The notes under the pieces were generated by a model. That model was not told the DNA's origin, made no database searches, and saw only the letters and a program-made list of their open reading frames with translations. 25,786 bases of DNA. Source: Flavipsychrobacter sp964461535. GTDB lineage: Bacteria > Bacteroidota > Bacteroidia > Chitinophagales > Chitinophagaceae. The stretch is taken from the NCBI GenBank assembly GCA_964461535.1, contig CAYWUY010000042.1:1-25786 (forward strand), read 5' to 3'. Numbering within the stretch: position 1 is the stretch's first letter; each line of letters begins with the position of its first letter. Positions 1 through 7,268 of the stretch are shown here, one piece after another. The position numbers and the translations under genes were made by a program.

Positions 1-315
1 TTCAATATTGCCATTTTTATCAACCAAAAATCCATTTAAAGGATTGAATATACCCATTTGATTAGTTGTAATGGGCATGTTTGTCTGGTTTTGAACCATT
101 GTTTGCAATGTAATTGCTAATATATCATTAGGCAATATTACAGGATCTTTAAATGGTGTTACACTATCTATAACTACCGGATTAGATGCTAATATAGTGT
201 CCGGCAAATTATTAAAATAGACATATTTCTTAGTAGAAACACACGATGAAAAACTCATGCTAATCAGCAATGCACAAAACAACAGAAGAGAACCACTTCT
301 AACAAGTTTGCTCAT
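1..315 (-). CDS. Polysaccharide export outer-membrane lipoprotein, Wza family (partial, N-terminal 105 codons)
   Basis: The ATG is at 315 and the frame stays open to the left edge, so only the N-terminus is present. It begins with a basic, hydrophobic lipoprotein signal peptide whose lipobox ends at Cys25 (SFSSC), followed by STKKYVYFNNL, a start typical of Bacteroidota Wza-like proteins. A poly-export entry motif follows (LPNDILAITLQTM, about residues 58-70), then the beginning of the export domain (GFLVDKNGNIE). Members of this family form the outer-membrane channel for capsule or exopolysaccharide. It lies 67 bp downstream of the UDP-sugar dehydrogenase on the same strand, which fits an exopolysaccharide operon continuing to the left. 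A partner Wzc-type tyrosine kinase is expected there but cannot be seen. Family call is firm; the polymer is unknown. Confidence 0.85.
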   Translation of the reverse strand, partial: MSKLVRSGSLLLFCALLISMSFSSCVSTKKYVYFNNLPDTILASNPVVIDSVTPFKDPVILPNDILAITLQTMVQNQTNMPITTNQMGIFNPLNGFLVDKNGNIE

Positions 316-382
316 CTAATAACTTTTATAAATTTATTAATATACTATCTTACTTTAATAAAGATAGCACTAGTATTTGATA

Positions 383-1675
383 TTACAATCTTGCTGTTAC
401 GCTATCTAATGGAAGACATCCTTTAACATCGTACAAAACACCGTTGTTTTTCAAATACTTATTCCAGTCTTCGTTTACAAATTCTTTGTGAGAAACTGCT
501 AAGACTATAGCATCGTATTTAGATGATGTGTCTAAAGAATTAATAGTTGTTAAACCATACTCATGTTTAACATCTTCAGGACTAGCCCATGGATCATAAA
601 TAGTAAGGTTTAAGCCATAAGAGTTTAACTCAGATATAATATCTACCACCTTAGTATTTCTTACATCAGTACAGTTCTCCTTAAATGTTATACCCAAGAT
701 TAAAATATTTGCCGCTTTTACTTGAATATCTTTAGCAATCATCAACTTTACAACCTCATGAGCTATATAGGCACCCATACCATCATTAAGCCTTCTGCCT
801 GCTAATATAATTTCAGGATGATAGCCTACTTCCTGTGCTTTTTGAGCTAAATAATAAGGGTCAACACCTATACAGTGACCACCTACTAAACCCGGCTTAA
901 ACTTCAGGAAGTTCCACTTTGTACCTGCCGCTTCTAGTACATCGTTTGTATCTATACGTAATTTATTAAATATTTTCGCCAACTCATTAACAAACGCAAT
1001 GTTTATATCACGTTGAGAGTTTTCAATAACCTTTGCAGCTTCTGCAACTTTTATACTAGATGCTTTAAATGTACCTGCTGTAATTATTGATTTATATAAA
1101 GCATCTACTCTGTCTGCTATTTCAGGAGTAGAACCAGAGGTTACTTTTAATATTTTAGATACAGTGTGTAGTTTATCTCCAGGATTAATTCTTTCAGGAG
1201 AATATCCGCAATAGAAATCTACATTGTACTTTAATCCCGATACTTTTTCTAAAACCGGCACACATTCATCTTCAGTAACACCAGGATAAACTGTTGATTC
1301 GTATATAACTATATCACCCTTTTTCAATACTTTACCTATTGACTCACTTGCCTTGTATAAAGGCGTTAAATCAGGGCGATTATTTTTATCAACCGGAGTA
1401 GGAACAGTAATGATATATACATTACACCCTCTAATATCTTCTAAACTAGACGTACAGTACAAACCTTTATTTGTAGGAACACCATCTACTGTAACCTCTT
1501 TTAATTGCGCTTCCTCAACTTCCAAACTTATATCTAAACAACGATGTAACTCTGTTATTCTTTTGGTATTGATATCAAAACCCAAAGTAGGATAATACTT
1601 AGCAAACTCTACGGCAAGCGGTAAACCTACATAACCTAAACCTACAACGGCAATTTTATTTGAGACACTCTCCAT
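383..1675 (-). CDS. tviB: UDP-N-acetyl-hexosamine 6-dehydrogenase, TviB/WbpA type
   Basis: A 430-residue nucleotide-sugar dehydrogenase of full family length. The N-terminal NAD-binding Rossmann motif is GLGYVGLPLA (12-21). The central domain has E127 in YESTVYPGVTE, the TviB-type signature YCGYSPERINPGDK (155-168), and K215/N219 in AEAAKVIENSQRDINIA. The catalytic cysteine is C268 in GGHCIGVDPYYL. The C-terminal UDP-binding domain follows (GITFKENCTDVRNTKV). The family oxidises C6 of UDP-GlcNAc or UDP-GalNAc in two NAD-dependent steps to the uronic acid, a capsule or O-antigen precursor; which epimer is used cannot be read from sequence. It lies between a NeuD-like acyltransferase and a Wza-like gene on the same strand. 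A Bacteroidota-type promoter candidate sits about 60 bp upstream, so it may also be transcribed independently. Confidence 0.9.
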   Translation of the reverse strand: MESVSNKIAVVGLGYVGLPLAVEFAKYYPTLGFDINTKRITELHRCLDISLEVEEAQLKEVTVDGVPTNKGLYCTSSLEDIRGCNVYIITVPTPVDKNNRPDLTPLYKASESIGKVLKKGDIVIYESTVYPGVTEDECVPVLEKVSGLKYNVDFYCGYSPERINPGDKLHTVSKILKVTSGSTPEIADRVDALYKSIITAGTFKASSIKVAEAAKVIENSQRDINIAFVNELAKIFNKLRIDTNDVLEAAGTKWNFLKFKPGLVGGHCIGVDPYYLAQKAQEVGYHPEIILAGRRLNDGMGAYIAHEVVKLMIAKDIQVKAANILILGITFKENCTDVRNTKVVDIISELNSYGLNLTIYDPWASPEDVKHEYGLTTINSLDTSSKYDAIVLAVSHKEFVNEDWNKYLKNNGVLYDVKGCLPLDSVTARL

Positions 1676-1733
1676 ATTGAAATAAAATTAATCACATATT
1701 TAAAATAAGAAATACATCCTATTGACAACTCGA

Positions 1734-1764
1734 CAAAAGTACACTTTCCACTCCTGAATATCAA
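1734..1764 (-). promoter_or_regulatory. Candidate Bacteroidota promoter upstream of the UDP-sugar dehydrogenase gene
   Basis: Reading the minus strand, a TTG (1764-1762) is followed by 20 bases and then TACTTTTG (1741-1734). This is an exact match to the TAnnTTTG -7 consensus with a -33-like TTG at the usual distance. It lies in the 196-bp spacer between the NeuD-like gene and the dehydrogenase gene and implies a leader of about 50 nt. Transcription from here is inferred from motif and spacing only. Confidence 0.45.
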
Positions 1765-1871
1765 TACAGTTTTAAAAAAGATAATTCTTTGTTTAAAAAA
1801 GGATAACGATATAGTAAGGGCAGTAAACTAATACAATTATATATAATTCTTCTCAGAATTTCATAGATATA

Positions 1872-2501
1872 TTAACCAAAGGTTTTAATAACCTTAGCTG
1901 GTACCCCAACGGCAAGGCTATTATCTGGTATGTCTGTAGTTACAACAGCACCTGCTCCTATAACAACATTATTACCAATTTTTTTACCAGGAATAACTAC
2001 TGCACCAGCACCTATGGAACATAAAGTACCTACCGAACACCCACCAGTAATAGTAACGTTTGGAGAAATCTCTGTGTATTCGCCTATATAGCAATCATGA
2101 TGAATTTTTGCACCTGTGTTAATTAATGCCCCCTTCTTGATTGTAGCATTAGCACTTATAAAAACCTGATGCATTATATTCAAACCATCTTCTAATGACA
2201 CATTATTTGCACTAATAACAGCAGTATTAGCAATTGCTGAATGTAATTTCCCTCCTTTTGCCAATAGTAATTCGCTAATTTTTTTTCTTACAACAGGCTT
2301 TCCTACCCCTAGTACAAATCTTGGATCTTGAACTAGATAATCAAGAATATCCTCATATCCCGCTACTACTTTTATCTTATCTTTCCAGCTTTGATATGCA
2401 GTAGAGGCTACCTCTTCAAAAAATATTAAATCACTAATATGCTGATAACCAATAATATCTACAACTTCTCTAGCATGCCCACCAAGACCAACAATAATCA
2501 T
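1872..2501 (-). CDS. NeuD/PglD-like sugar O/N-acyltransferase (left-handed beta-helix)
   Basis: A 209-residue protein with the two-part NeuD/PglD layout. The N-terminal Rossmann-like domain has the family's GLGGHAREVVDII start (5-17) and a GVGKPVVRKKI segment (65-75). A C-terminal left-handed beta-helix of hexapeptide repeats runs from about residue 95 to 200, ending in the characteristic IGAGAVVTTDIPDNSLAVGVPAKV. The likely catalytic base is H135 in HHDCYIG, matching the His-Asp pair of PglD. Such enzymes use acetyl-CoA to acetylate UDP-amino-sugars or sialic-acid-like sugars. Only 11 nt separate it from the CpsB-type gene upstream, so the two are probably co-transcribed. No neuA, neuB or neuC gene is in view, so a sialic-acid role is not supported; an acetylated capsule sugar is the safer inference. 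Confidence 0.8.
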   Translation of the reverse strand: MIIVGLGGHAREVVDIIGYQHISDLIFFEEVASTAYQSWKDKIKVVAGYEDILDYLVQDPRFVLGVGKPVVRKKISELLLAKGGKLHSAIANTAVISANNVSLEDGLNIMHQVFISANATIKKGALINTGAKIHHDCYIGEYTEISPNVTITGGCSVGTLCSIGAGAVVIPGKKIGNNVVIGAGAVVTTDIPDNSLAVGVPAKVIKTFG

Positions 2502-2512
2502 ACAAAGTAAAT

Positions 2513-3289
2513 TTAATCTAATCTTACAAGATTTTTATTCCTAAACGGATACTGAGCCAATTGTTGAAATTGCTTAGATGCCAATACAGACTTTACATTT
2601 TCAGCATGTCTTGTATGGTGCATATCAGTACCTATATAATCGTATAATCCTTTATCTAATAGCTTCTGAGCTGTAATTTGCACTCCCTTGCCATAATATC
2701 CTATTATGGCTAGCATGTTTAGCTGTAATAAACATCCTCTATCTTTCATTTCTTCATACTTATCAATTTTATTATGAAAAAATTTATATCTTTCTGGGTG
2801 TGCTAAAATTGGCCTATAACCGTTGGTTTGCATATTAAAGAAAGCAGAAGTTAACATTGGGGGCTCATAAAGCTCTGAACATTCCACTAATACTTCATTT
2901 TTATATACGGTTAGCATTGGCTCTTTTGCCATTGTATCCATAAAAGTATCATCAATATAATATTCAGCACCAGCATGTATAGACATAGTTATACCATGCT
3001 GAGGTGCTGCTTCTCTTACAAGAGCTAATGCATTATTAACTGTTTCTGATGTATTAGGATACATTCCCGCCATAATGTGCGGTGTAGTAATTATATGCTT
3101 ATATCCCAAATCTTGCATAGCTTTTAACAGAGCTATACTATCTTCAATGGTTTTTGCTCCATCATCAATTCCTGGCAAAAAATGAGAATGCATATCTGTA
3201 CCTAAAAAAGCCCAATCGCCCGCAACATCTGCATGTTGGCTATCCTGAACAGCATCCTTTCTTCCCCAGCCAAATAATTTCGAAAACAT
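2513..3289 (-). CDS. CpsB/YwqE-type PHP-domain protein-tyrosine phosphatase
   Basis: A 258-residue PHP-fold metallophosphatase of the CpsB/CapC/YwqE family. Metal-binding motifs run in family order: H34 and H36 in DMHSHFLPGIDDG, H71 in ITTPHI, E109 in AGAEYYID, H164 in LAHPERY, and D222/H224 in GTDMHHTRH. In Firmicutes and Bacteroidota these enzymes dephosphorylate the tyrosine-rich tail of bacterial tyrosine kinases that control polysaccharide polymerisation; phosphatase activity here is inferred. It is the first gene of the leftward run and is followed after 11 nt by the NeuD-like gene. The start at 3289 gives a short N-terminal extension (about 25 residues) before the PHP domain. A TTTG/GTAATTTG pair 19 nt apart just upstream (3325-3295) is an imperfect promoter candidate. 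Confidence 0.85.
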   Translation of the reverse strand: MFSKLFGWGRKDAVQDSQHADVAGDWAFLGTDMHSHFLPGIDDGAKTIEDSIALLKAMQDLGYKHIITTPHIMAGMYPNTSETVNNALALVREAAPQHGITMSIHAGAEYYIDDTFMDTMAKEPMLTVYKNEVLVECSELYEPPMLTSAFFNMQTNGYRPILAHPERYKFFHNKIDKYEEMKDRGCLLQLNMLAIIGYYGKGVQITAQKLLDKGLYDYIGTDMHHTRHAENVKSVLASKQFQQLAQYPFRNKNLVRLD

Positions 3290-3355
3290 AGAGGCAAATT
3301 ACTTAATAGTTGTGACGAATTCAAAGACATTCGACATCATGACACCTAATACCAT

Positions 3356-3386
3356 AAAAAACGGCCTAGACTTTAGATCTAGGCCG
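3356..3386 (-). terminator. Intrinsic terminator of the class I aminotransferase gene
   Basis: A perfect 9-bp stem, CGGCCTAGA (3362-3370) with TCTAGGCCG (3378-3386), has a 7-nt loop. On the minus strand it is followed directly by six T (A run 3356-3361). It lies 20 nt beyond the stop codon of the minus-strand aminotransferase gene and separates it from the polysaccharide genes. Confidence 0.85.
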
Positions 3387-3405
3387 AATATATAAAAATC
3401 AATAC

Positions 3406-4596
3406 TTATTTATTATACTCTTTTAAAGCAGCTTCTAAACAGTCCATAGCAGCATTAATATCTTCTTTGTTTAGAACATATGCTAGCCTAACTTCTGTTT
3501 TACCTTTACCCGGCGTAGCATAAAAACCAGCTGCAGGAGCCATCATAACAGTAGCGCCGTTATATGAAAAATGCTTAAGTAGCCATTGACAGAATTTTTC
3601 ACTATCATCTACCGGCAACTGAGCCATTGCATAAAATGCACCACCCGGTAGCGGACATTTTACACCAGGTATTTTTTTAAGCCTATCTACTAGTATATCT
3701 CTACGAGATGTGTACTCTGCATGCACTTCATTAAAATAATCAGCTGGTAAATCTACTGCTGCCTCACCCAATATTTGAGCAAACGAAGGCGGGCTCAGTC
3801 TAGCTTGAGCAAACTTCATTGCCGCATCAAGCACTTGCTGATTTTTGGTTACAAACGCACCTATACGTCCACCACAAGCACTGTATCGTTTAGATATGGT
3901 ATCTAATATTATAGCATGTTCCTCTAAACCTTCTAAAGATAGCGCTGATATGTGTTGGCGGCCATCATAACAAAACTCACGATAAGCTTCGTCGCTAAAC
4001 AAAAACAAATCATGCTTTAAACAGATTTCTTTTAGTGTTTCCAGTTCTTCTCTACTATACAAATAACCCGTAGGGTTATTAGGATTACATATCATTATGG
4101 CTTTGGTATGTGTAGTAACGGCCTTTTCAAAAGCTTCTATTGATGGCAATGCAAAGCCATCGTCTATACCACTTGGAATAGGCACTACCTTAACACCTGA
4201 GCTAGTGGAAAAACCATTATAATTTGCGTAGAATGGTTCAGGTATAATTATTTCATCTCCAGGATCTAAACAACTCATAATAGCAAACATAATAGCCTCA
4301 GAGCCGCCTGCGGTAACTATAATTTGATTGGTAGTTACGTGTACATCATTTCTTTTGTAGTACTCTACCAGTTTTTTACGATAAGACTCAAAGCCTGCAC
4401 TAGGACTATACTCTAATACCTTCATATCGGTATGTCTTACTGCATCTAAAATTGCTTTAGGCGTTTCAATATCGGGCTGACCAATATTTAAATGATATAC
4501 TTTAGTTCCGCGTTTTTTAGCTGCATCAGCAAAAGGAACCAACTTACGAATAGGCGATGGTGGCATTTGAGCACCACGATGAGATATAACCGGCAT
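3406..4596 (-). CDS. Pyridoxal-phosphate-dependent aminotransferase, class I (aspartate aminotransferase-like)
   Basis: A 396-residue fold-type I aminotransferase of full length. Recognisable elements are the N-terminal substrate segment LNIGQPDIETP (36-46), the phosphate-cup start TAGGSEAI (95-102), NPNNPTG (171-177), D202 in FSDEAYREF, the Schiff-base lysine K236 in DTISKRYSACGGRIG, and the C-terminal carboxylate-binding Arg in TEVRLAY. It probably moves amino groups between an amino acid (aspartate, or an aromatic or branched-chain one) and 2-oxoglutarate; the substrate cannot be fixed from sequence. It appears monocistronic: a clear terminator follows and the DUF1573 gene upstream has its own terminator. 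ATG at 4596 is chosen because the protein starts at the usual distance before the core. Confidence 0.88.
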   Translation of the reverse strand: MPVISHRGAQMPPSPIRKLVPFADAAKKRGTKVYHLNIGQPDIETPKAILDAVRHTDMKVLEYSPSAGFESYRKKLVEYYKRNDVHVTTNQIIVTAGGSEAIMFAIMSCLDPGDEIIIPEPFYANYNGFSTSSGVKVVPIPSGIDDGFALPSIEAFEKAVTTHTKAIMICNPNNPTGYLYSREELETLKEICLKHDLFLFSDEAYREFCYDGRQHISALSLEGLEEHAIILDTISKRYSACGGRIGAFVTKNQQVLDAAMKFAQARLSPPSFAQILGEAAVDLPADYFNEVHAEYTSRRDILVDRLKKIPGVKCPLPGGAFYAMAQLPVDDSEKFCQWLLKHFSYNGATVMMAPAAGFYATPGKGKTEVRLAYVLNKEDINAAMDCLEAALKEYNK

Positions 4597-4646
4597 TATC
4601 TAAGATAGCTTTTATATAAATCTGTAAAATCGGGGCAATGTTACAT

Positions 4647-4680
4647 AAAAAAATTGGCATCCGTTAAGTACGAATGCCAA
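4647..4680 (-). terminator. Intrinsic terminator of the DUF1573 gene
   Basis: TTGGCAT (4654-4660) pairs with ATGCCAA (4674-4680). On the minus strand a U.G wobble and two more CG pairs extend the stem to 10 bp, whereas on the plus strand the same position is an A.C mismatch. Seven T follow on the minus strand (A run 4647-4653). It lies 21 nt past the stop of the minus-strand DUF1573 gene. Confidence 0.82.
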
Positions 4681-4701
4681 TAAATGATATAAGCAAATTT
4701 A

Positions 4702-5106
4702 TTATTCAACTATAACTCCTTTAAGATATATAGTGTAGCGTTTTTCGCCAGTTGGAACATACGCATTTGAGCGTATATATACACTTTTATTAAAAGAGCC
4801 ACTTAACTCAGATGTTTTTACACCTAGAGTTATGTGTCCTTTTTGACCCGGAAGAATTGGTTGTTTATCCCACTCTACCTTAGTGCAACTACAAGAAGGA
4901 GTAACATCTTGTACAATTAAAGGCTGCTTACCCTCGTTAACAAACTCAAATGTATGCTCAGCAACGGGTCCCTTCTTAACTTTTCCAAAATCATGGGTTT
5001 CACCATTTACAAATTTGAATTTAGGGGCTTCTGCCGGAGCTTGAGCTTTAACCTGTGTAGCTAGGCTTGTTAATGCTATTGCTACTGCCATGAACAATTT
5101 TGTCAT
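4702..5106 (-). CDS. Secreted DUF1573 domain protein
   Basis: A 134-residue protein with an N-terminal signal peptide (MTKLFMAVAIALTSLATQVKA, cleavage near residue 21) and one DUF1573 domain (about 30-133), an Ig/ASH-like beta-sandwich common in Bacteroidota periplasmic and surface proteins. The hallmark HDFGKVKKG (38-46) and the cysteine motif TPSCSCTKVEW (69-79) are present. The function of the family is not established. The frame stays open upstream to about 5400, but that extension has no signal-peptide logic and overlaps the divergent gene, so ATG at 5106 is chosen. A TTG-N21-TATATTTG promoter candidate lies about 120 bp upstream and a good terminator follows, so the gene is probably transcribed alone. 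Confidence 0.85.
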   Translation of the reverse strand: MTKLFMAVAIALTSLATQVKAQAPAEAPKFKFVNGETHDFGKVKKGPVAEHTFEFVNEGKQPLIVQDVTPSCSCTKVEWDKQPILPGQKGHITLGVKTSELSGSFNKSVYIRSNAYVPTGEKRYTIYLKGVIVE

Positions 5107-5226
5107 ATTTACTAAAGGATTGTTTTTAAAACTTTTATGACTGTAAAGATGTAAATACTTATTTAAAAGAAATGTTAAGTATACATCGTCAATGTAAGTA
5201 TTACAATTACCGTACCAAATAAGTTT

Positions 5227-5258
5227 CAAATATAAACAAGAAGTAAACAACCATACAA
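5227..5258 (-). promoter_or_regulatory. Candidate Bacteroidota promoter for the DUF1573 gene
   Basis: On the minus strand a TTG (5258-5256), 21 bases and TATATTTG (5234-5227) match the TTG/TAnnTTTG pattern. It would give a leader of about 115 nt. It sits in the divergent spacer shared with the small secreted protein gene. Motif evidence only. Confidence 0.4.
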
Positions 5259-5262
5259 TACG

Positions 5263-5293
5263 TTGTAAAAAAGGAAAAGCGGTATTATATTCG
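5263..5293 (+). promoter_or_regulatory. Candidate promoter for the small secreted protein gene
   Basis: TTG (5263-5265), 20 bases, then TATATTCG (5286-5293), one base off the TAnnTTTG consensus. It ends 15 bp before the ATG at 5309, so any leader would be very short. It lies back to back with the DUF1573 promoter candidate. Motif evidence only. Confidence 0.35.
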
Positions 5294-5308
5294 TAAAAAT
5301 TACAAAAC

Positions 5309-5704
5309 ATGAAATGGATTGCGACAGTTGCGCTTGTATTTCTTAACATCAGCCTACAGGCCCAAGATATACTTAGACAGTTTGCCGATATACATGACAA
5401 AACTTGGCATGGACTGAATATAATAACAACTAAACCAACCGAATTACCTGAGAAAATTACCTTTTACAGAAATTTCAGAGCTGTAATAATAAACGCAAAA
5501 AAAGTAAATACAAGCCCGGCCGTTAGCTGGAAAATAGTAGAAGGAATGGAGCTGAACGATAATCGCACTGTGTTGCTACTAGGCAAACAAAAATATCTGG
5601 TAGACTTTTCAAGAACCGCAAATGGTAAAGAGTTTATGACACTTACTACAATAGCTGACACAGAAGATGAGGAAATACTTATAAAAACATACTATGCCGA
5701 CTGA
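5309..5704 (+). CDS. Small secreted protein of unknown function
   Basis: A 131-residue protein that I do not recognise. It has a convincing signal peptide (MKWIATVALVFLNISLQAQ, with cleavage likely after Ala or Gln near residue 18-19) and a mature part of about 112 residues. The mature part contains alternating hydrophobic and polar stretches suggesting beta strands (KITFYRNFRAVIINAKKV, RTVLLLGKQKYLVDF), no cysteine and an acidic C-terminus (DTEDEEILIKTYYAD). It could be a small periplasmic or lipid-facing beta protein, but no function can be assigned. It is divergent from the DUF1573 gene, and dusB follows after 59 bp on the same strand, so a short operon is possible. Confidence 0.7.
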   Translation: MKWIATVALVFLNISLQAQDILRQFADIHDKTWHGLNIITTKPTELPEKITFYRNFRAVIINAKKVNTSPAVSWKIVEGMELNDNRTVLLLGKQKYLVDFSRTANGKEFMTLTTIADTEDEEILIKTYYAD

Positions 5705-5747
5705 GCTACCTATAGGTATATAAACAGCTAGTTTCTTTTTTTCAAAG

Positions 5748-5755
5748 TACCTTTG
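5748..5755 (+). promoter_or_regulatory. Candidate -7 element (TACCTTTG) in front of dusB
   Basis: TACCTTTG matches TAnnTTTG exactly and ends 8 bp before the dusB ATG at 5764. No TTG is present at the -33 distance, so this is a weak call. If real, the transcript would be almost leaderless. Confidence 0.3.
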
Positions 5756-5763
5756 CTAGAGCG

Positions 5764-6765
5764 ATGGTTAAAATAGGTAATATAGATATTGGTGAATTTC
5801 CTCTTTTATTGGCACCAATGGAAGACGTAAGTGATCCCCCTTTCAGAAAGGTGTGCAAAGAAAACGGAGCAGACCTTATGTATACGGAATTTATATCTTC
5901 TGAAGGATTAATAAGGGACGCCATAAAGAGCAGAAAAAAACTTGACATATTTGACTATGAAAAGCCAATAGGGATACAAATATTTGGTGGTGATGAAGAA
6001 GCCATGGCTCTTAGTGCCAAAATAGTAGATGCTACCAAACCTGACCTTCTAGATATAAACTTTGGATGCCCTGTAAAAAAAGTAGTATGTAAAGGTGCGG
6101 GAGCAGGTGTACTAAAAGATATTGACCTGATGGTTCGCCTTACTAAAGCATGCGTGAACAGCACTAGCTTACCTGTAACAGTAAAAACAAGATTAGGCTG
6201 GGATGACAACTCTAAAAACATAGAAGAAGTAGCTGAAAGGCTGCAAGATGTAGGCATAAAAGCACTTACTATACACGGAAGAACCAGAGCCCAACTATAT
6301 AAAGGAGAAGCAGACTGGACTCTTATAGCTAAAGTGAAAAATAATCCTCGCATAAAAATTCCAATTTTTGGTAACGGTGATATAGATAGTCCACAAAAAG
6401 CAGTTGCTTATAAAGAAAAATATGGTGTAGATGGGATAATGATAGGCAGAGCTGCCATAGGCTACCCGTGGATATTTAGAGAAATAAAACACTATATGCA
6501 AACCGGCGATATACTGCCACCGCCTACTATTGCCGAAAGAGTTGATGCTATTCGTAAGCACTTATATGGCGCACTAGAATGGAAAGGAGACAAGCTAGGC
6601 ATATTAGAAATGCGCCCGCACTATGCCAGTTATCTCAAAGGACTTAGCCATGTAAAAGAATACAGAACAAAACTAGTTACCACGGATTCGGTAGATGAAC
6701 TTGAACATATACTGCATGATATAGAACAGCAATATAGCAGTACTGAATCTATAACCATACTATAA
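5764..6765 (+). CDS. dusB: tRNA-dihydrouridine synthase, DusB type
   Basis: A 333-residue FMN-dependent dihydrouridine synthase. The TIM-barrel motifs are all present: LLLAPMEDVSDPPFR (14-28) at the flavin site, the catalytic cysteine C102 in DINFGCPVKKVVCKGAGAGVL, VTVKTRLGWD, IHGRTRAQLYKG, the FGNGDI phosphate-binding loop and DGIMIGRAAIGYPWIF. The small C-terminal helical domain follows. The enzyme reduces specific uridines in tRNA to dihydrouridine using NADPH; the KK after the GCP motif and the length fit DusB rather than DusA or DusC. The yfcE-like gene starts 8 nt after its stop, so these two are likely co-transcribed. Confidence 0.9.
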   Translation: MVKIGNIDIGEFPLLLAPMEDVSDPPFRKVCKENGADLMYTEFISSEGLIRDAIKSRKKLDIFDYEKPIGIQIFGGDEEAMALSAKIVDATKPDLLDINFGCPVKKVVCKGAGAGVLKDIDLMVRLTKACVNSTSLPVTVKTRLGWDDNSKNIEEVAERLQDVGIKALTIHGRTRAQLYKGEADWTLIAKVKNNPRIKIPIFGNGDIDSPQKAVAYKEKYGVDGIMIGRAAIGYPWIFREIKHYMQTGDILPPPTIAERVDAIRKHLYGALEWKGDKLGILEMRPHYASYLKGLSHVKEYRTKLVTTDSVDELEHILHDIEQQYSSTESITIL

Positions 6766-6773
6766 TTAACACG

Positions 6774-7268
6774 ATGAAAAAAATAGGGCTAATATCTGAC
6801 ACTCACGGATATTTAGATGAGGCTGTGTTTAGGCATTTTGACAAATGTGATGAGGTATGGCATGCCGGAGACTTTGGTAACACCTTAGTAGCAGAACAAT
6901 TAAGCAATTTTAAGCCGTTTAAAGGTGTTTACGGAAATATTGATGGGCATGATATACGTATAACCTACCCAGAGCACTTAGCGTTTACCTGCGAAGAAGT
7001 AAAAGTAGTAATCACCCATATTGGAGGATACCCAGGAAGATACAGCACCGCCGGCAAAGCACTATTGCAACAACACCAACCTCAGTTGTTTATAGCAGGA
7101 CATAGCCATATACTGAAAGTAATACACGACCCAAAAATTAACTGTCTACACATGAACCCAGGAGCAGCAGGTAAAAGTGGTTGGCATAAAGTAAGAACAC
7201 TAATACGCTTTGACATAGATGGCAACCGTATGAAAAACTGTGAAGTAATAGAACTAGGCCCGAGGTAG
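6774..7268 (+). CDS. YfcE-family metallophosphoesterase
   Basis: A 164-residue calcineurin-like phosphoesterase of the YfcE/MJ0936 family. Metal ligands are in order: D9 and H11 in SDTHG, D33 in HAGDFG, N55 in GNIDGHD, H82 in THIGGYPG, and H110/H112 in AGHSH. The CLHMNPGAAG motif near the end is typical of the family. These proteins hydrolyse phosphodiesters such as bis-p-nitrophenyl phosphate in vitro; their physiological substrate is usually unknown. It follows dusB by 8 nt. Its last 15 nt overlap the last 15 nt of the convergent DinB-fold gene, with both reading frames intact. Confidence 0.87.
   Translation: MKKIGLISDTHGYLDEAVFRHFDKCDEVWHAGDFGNTLVAEQLSNFKPFKGVYGNIDGHDIRITYPEHLAFTCEEVKVVITHIGGYPGRYSTAGKALLQQHQPQLFIAGHSHILKVIHDPKINCLHMNPGAAGKSGWHKVRTLIRFDIDGNRMKNCEVIELGPR

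Noticed and set aside
345..367. Hairpin CTATCTT/AAGATAG between the dehydrogenase and Wza-like genes
   Set aside because: It is a 7-bp AU-rich stem without a T tract on the minus strand, and the genes are likely in one operon, so a terminator is not supported.
1845..1860. Hairpin AATTCT/AGAATT just after the NeuD-like gene
   Set aside because: Its stem is only 6 bp and AU-rich with no T run following on the minus strand; it could be chance in AT-rich DNA.
5107..5400. N-terminal extension of the DUF1573 frame up to 5400
   Set aside because: The extra residues overlap the divergent secreted-protein gene, show no domain, and would bury a good signal peptide that starts at 5106.
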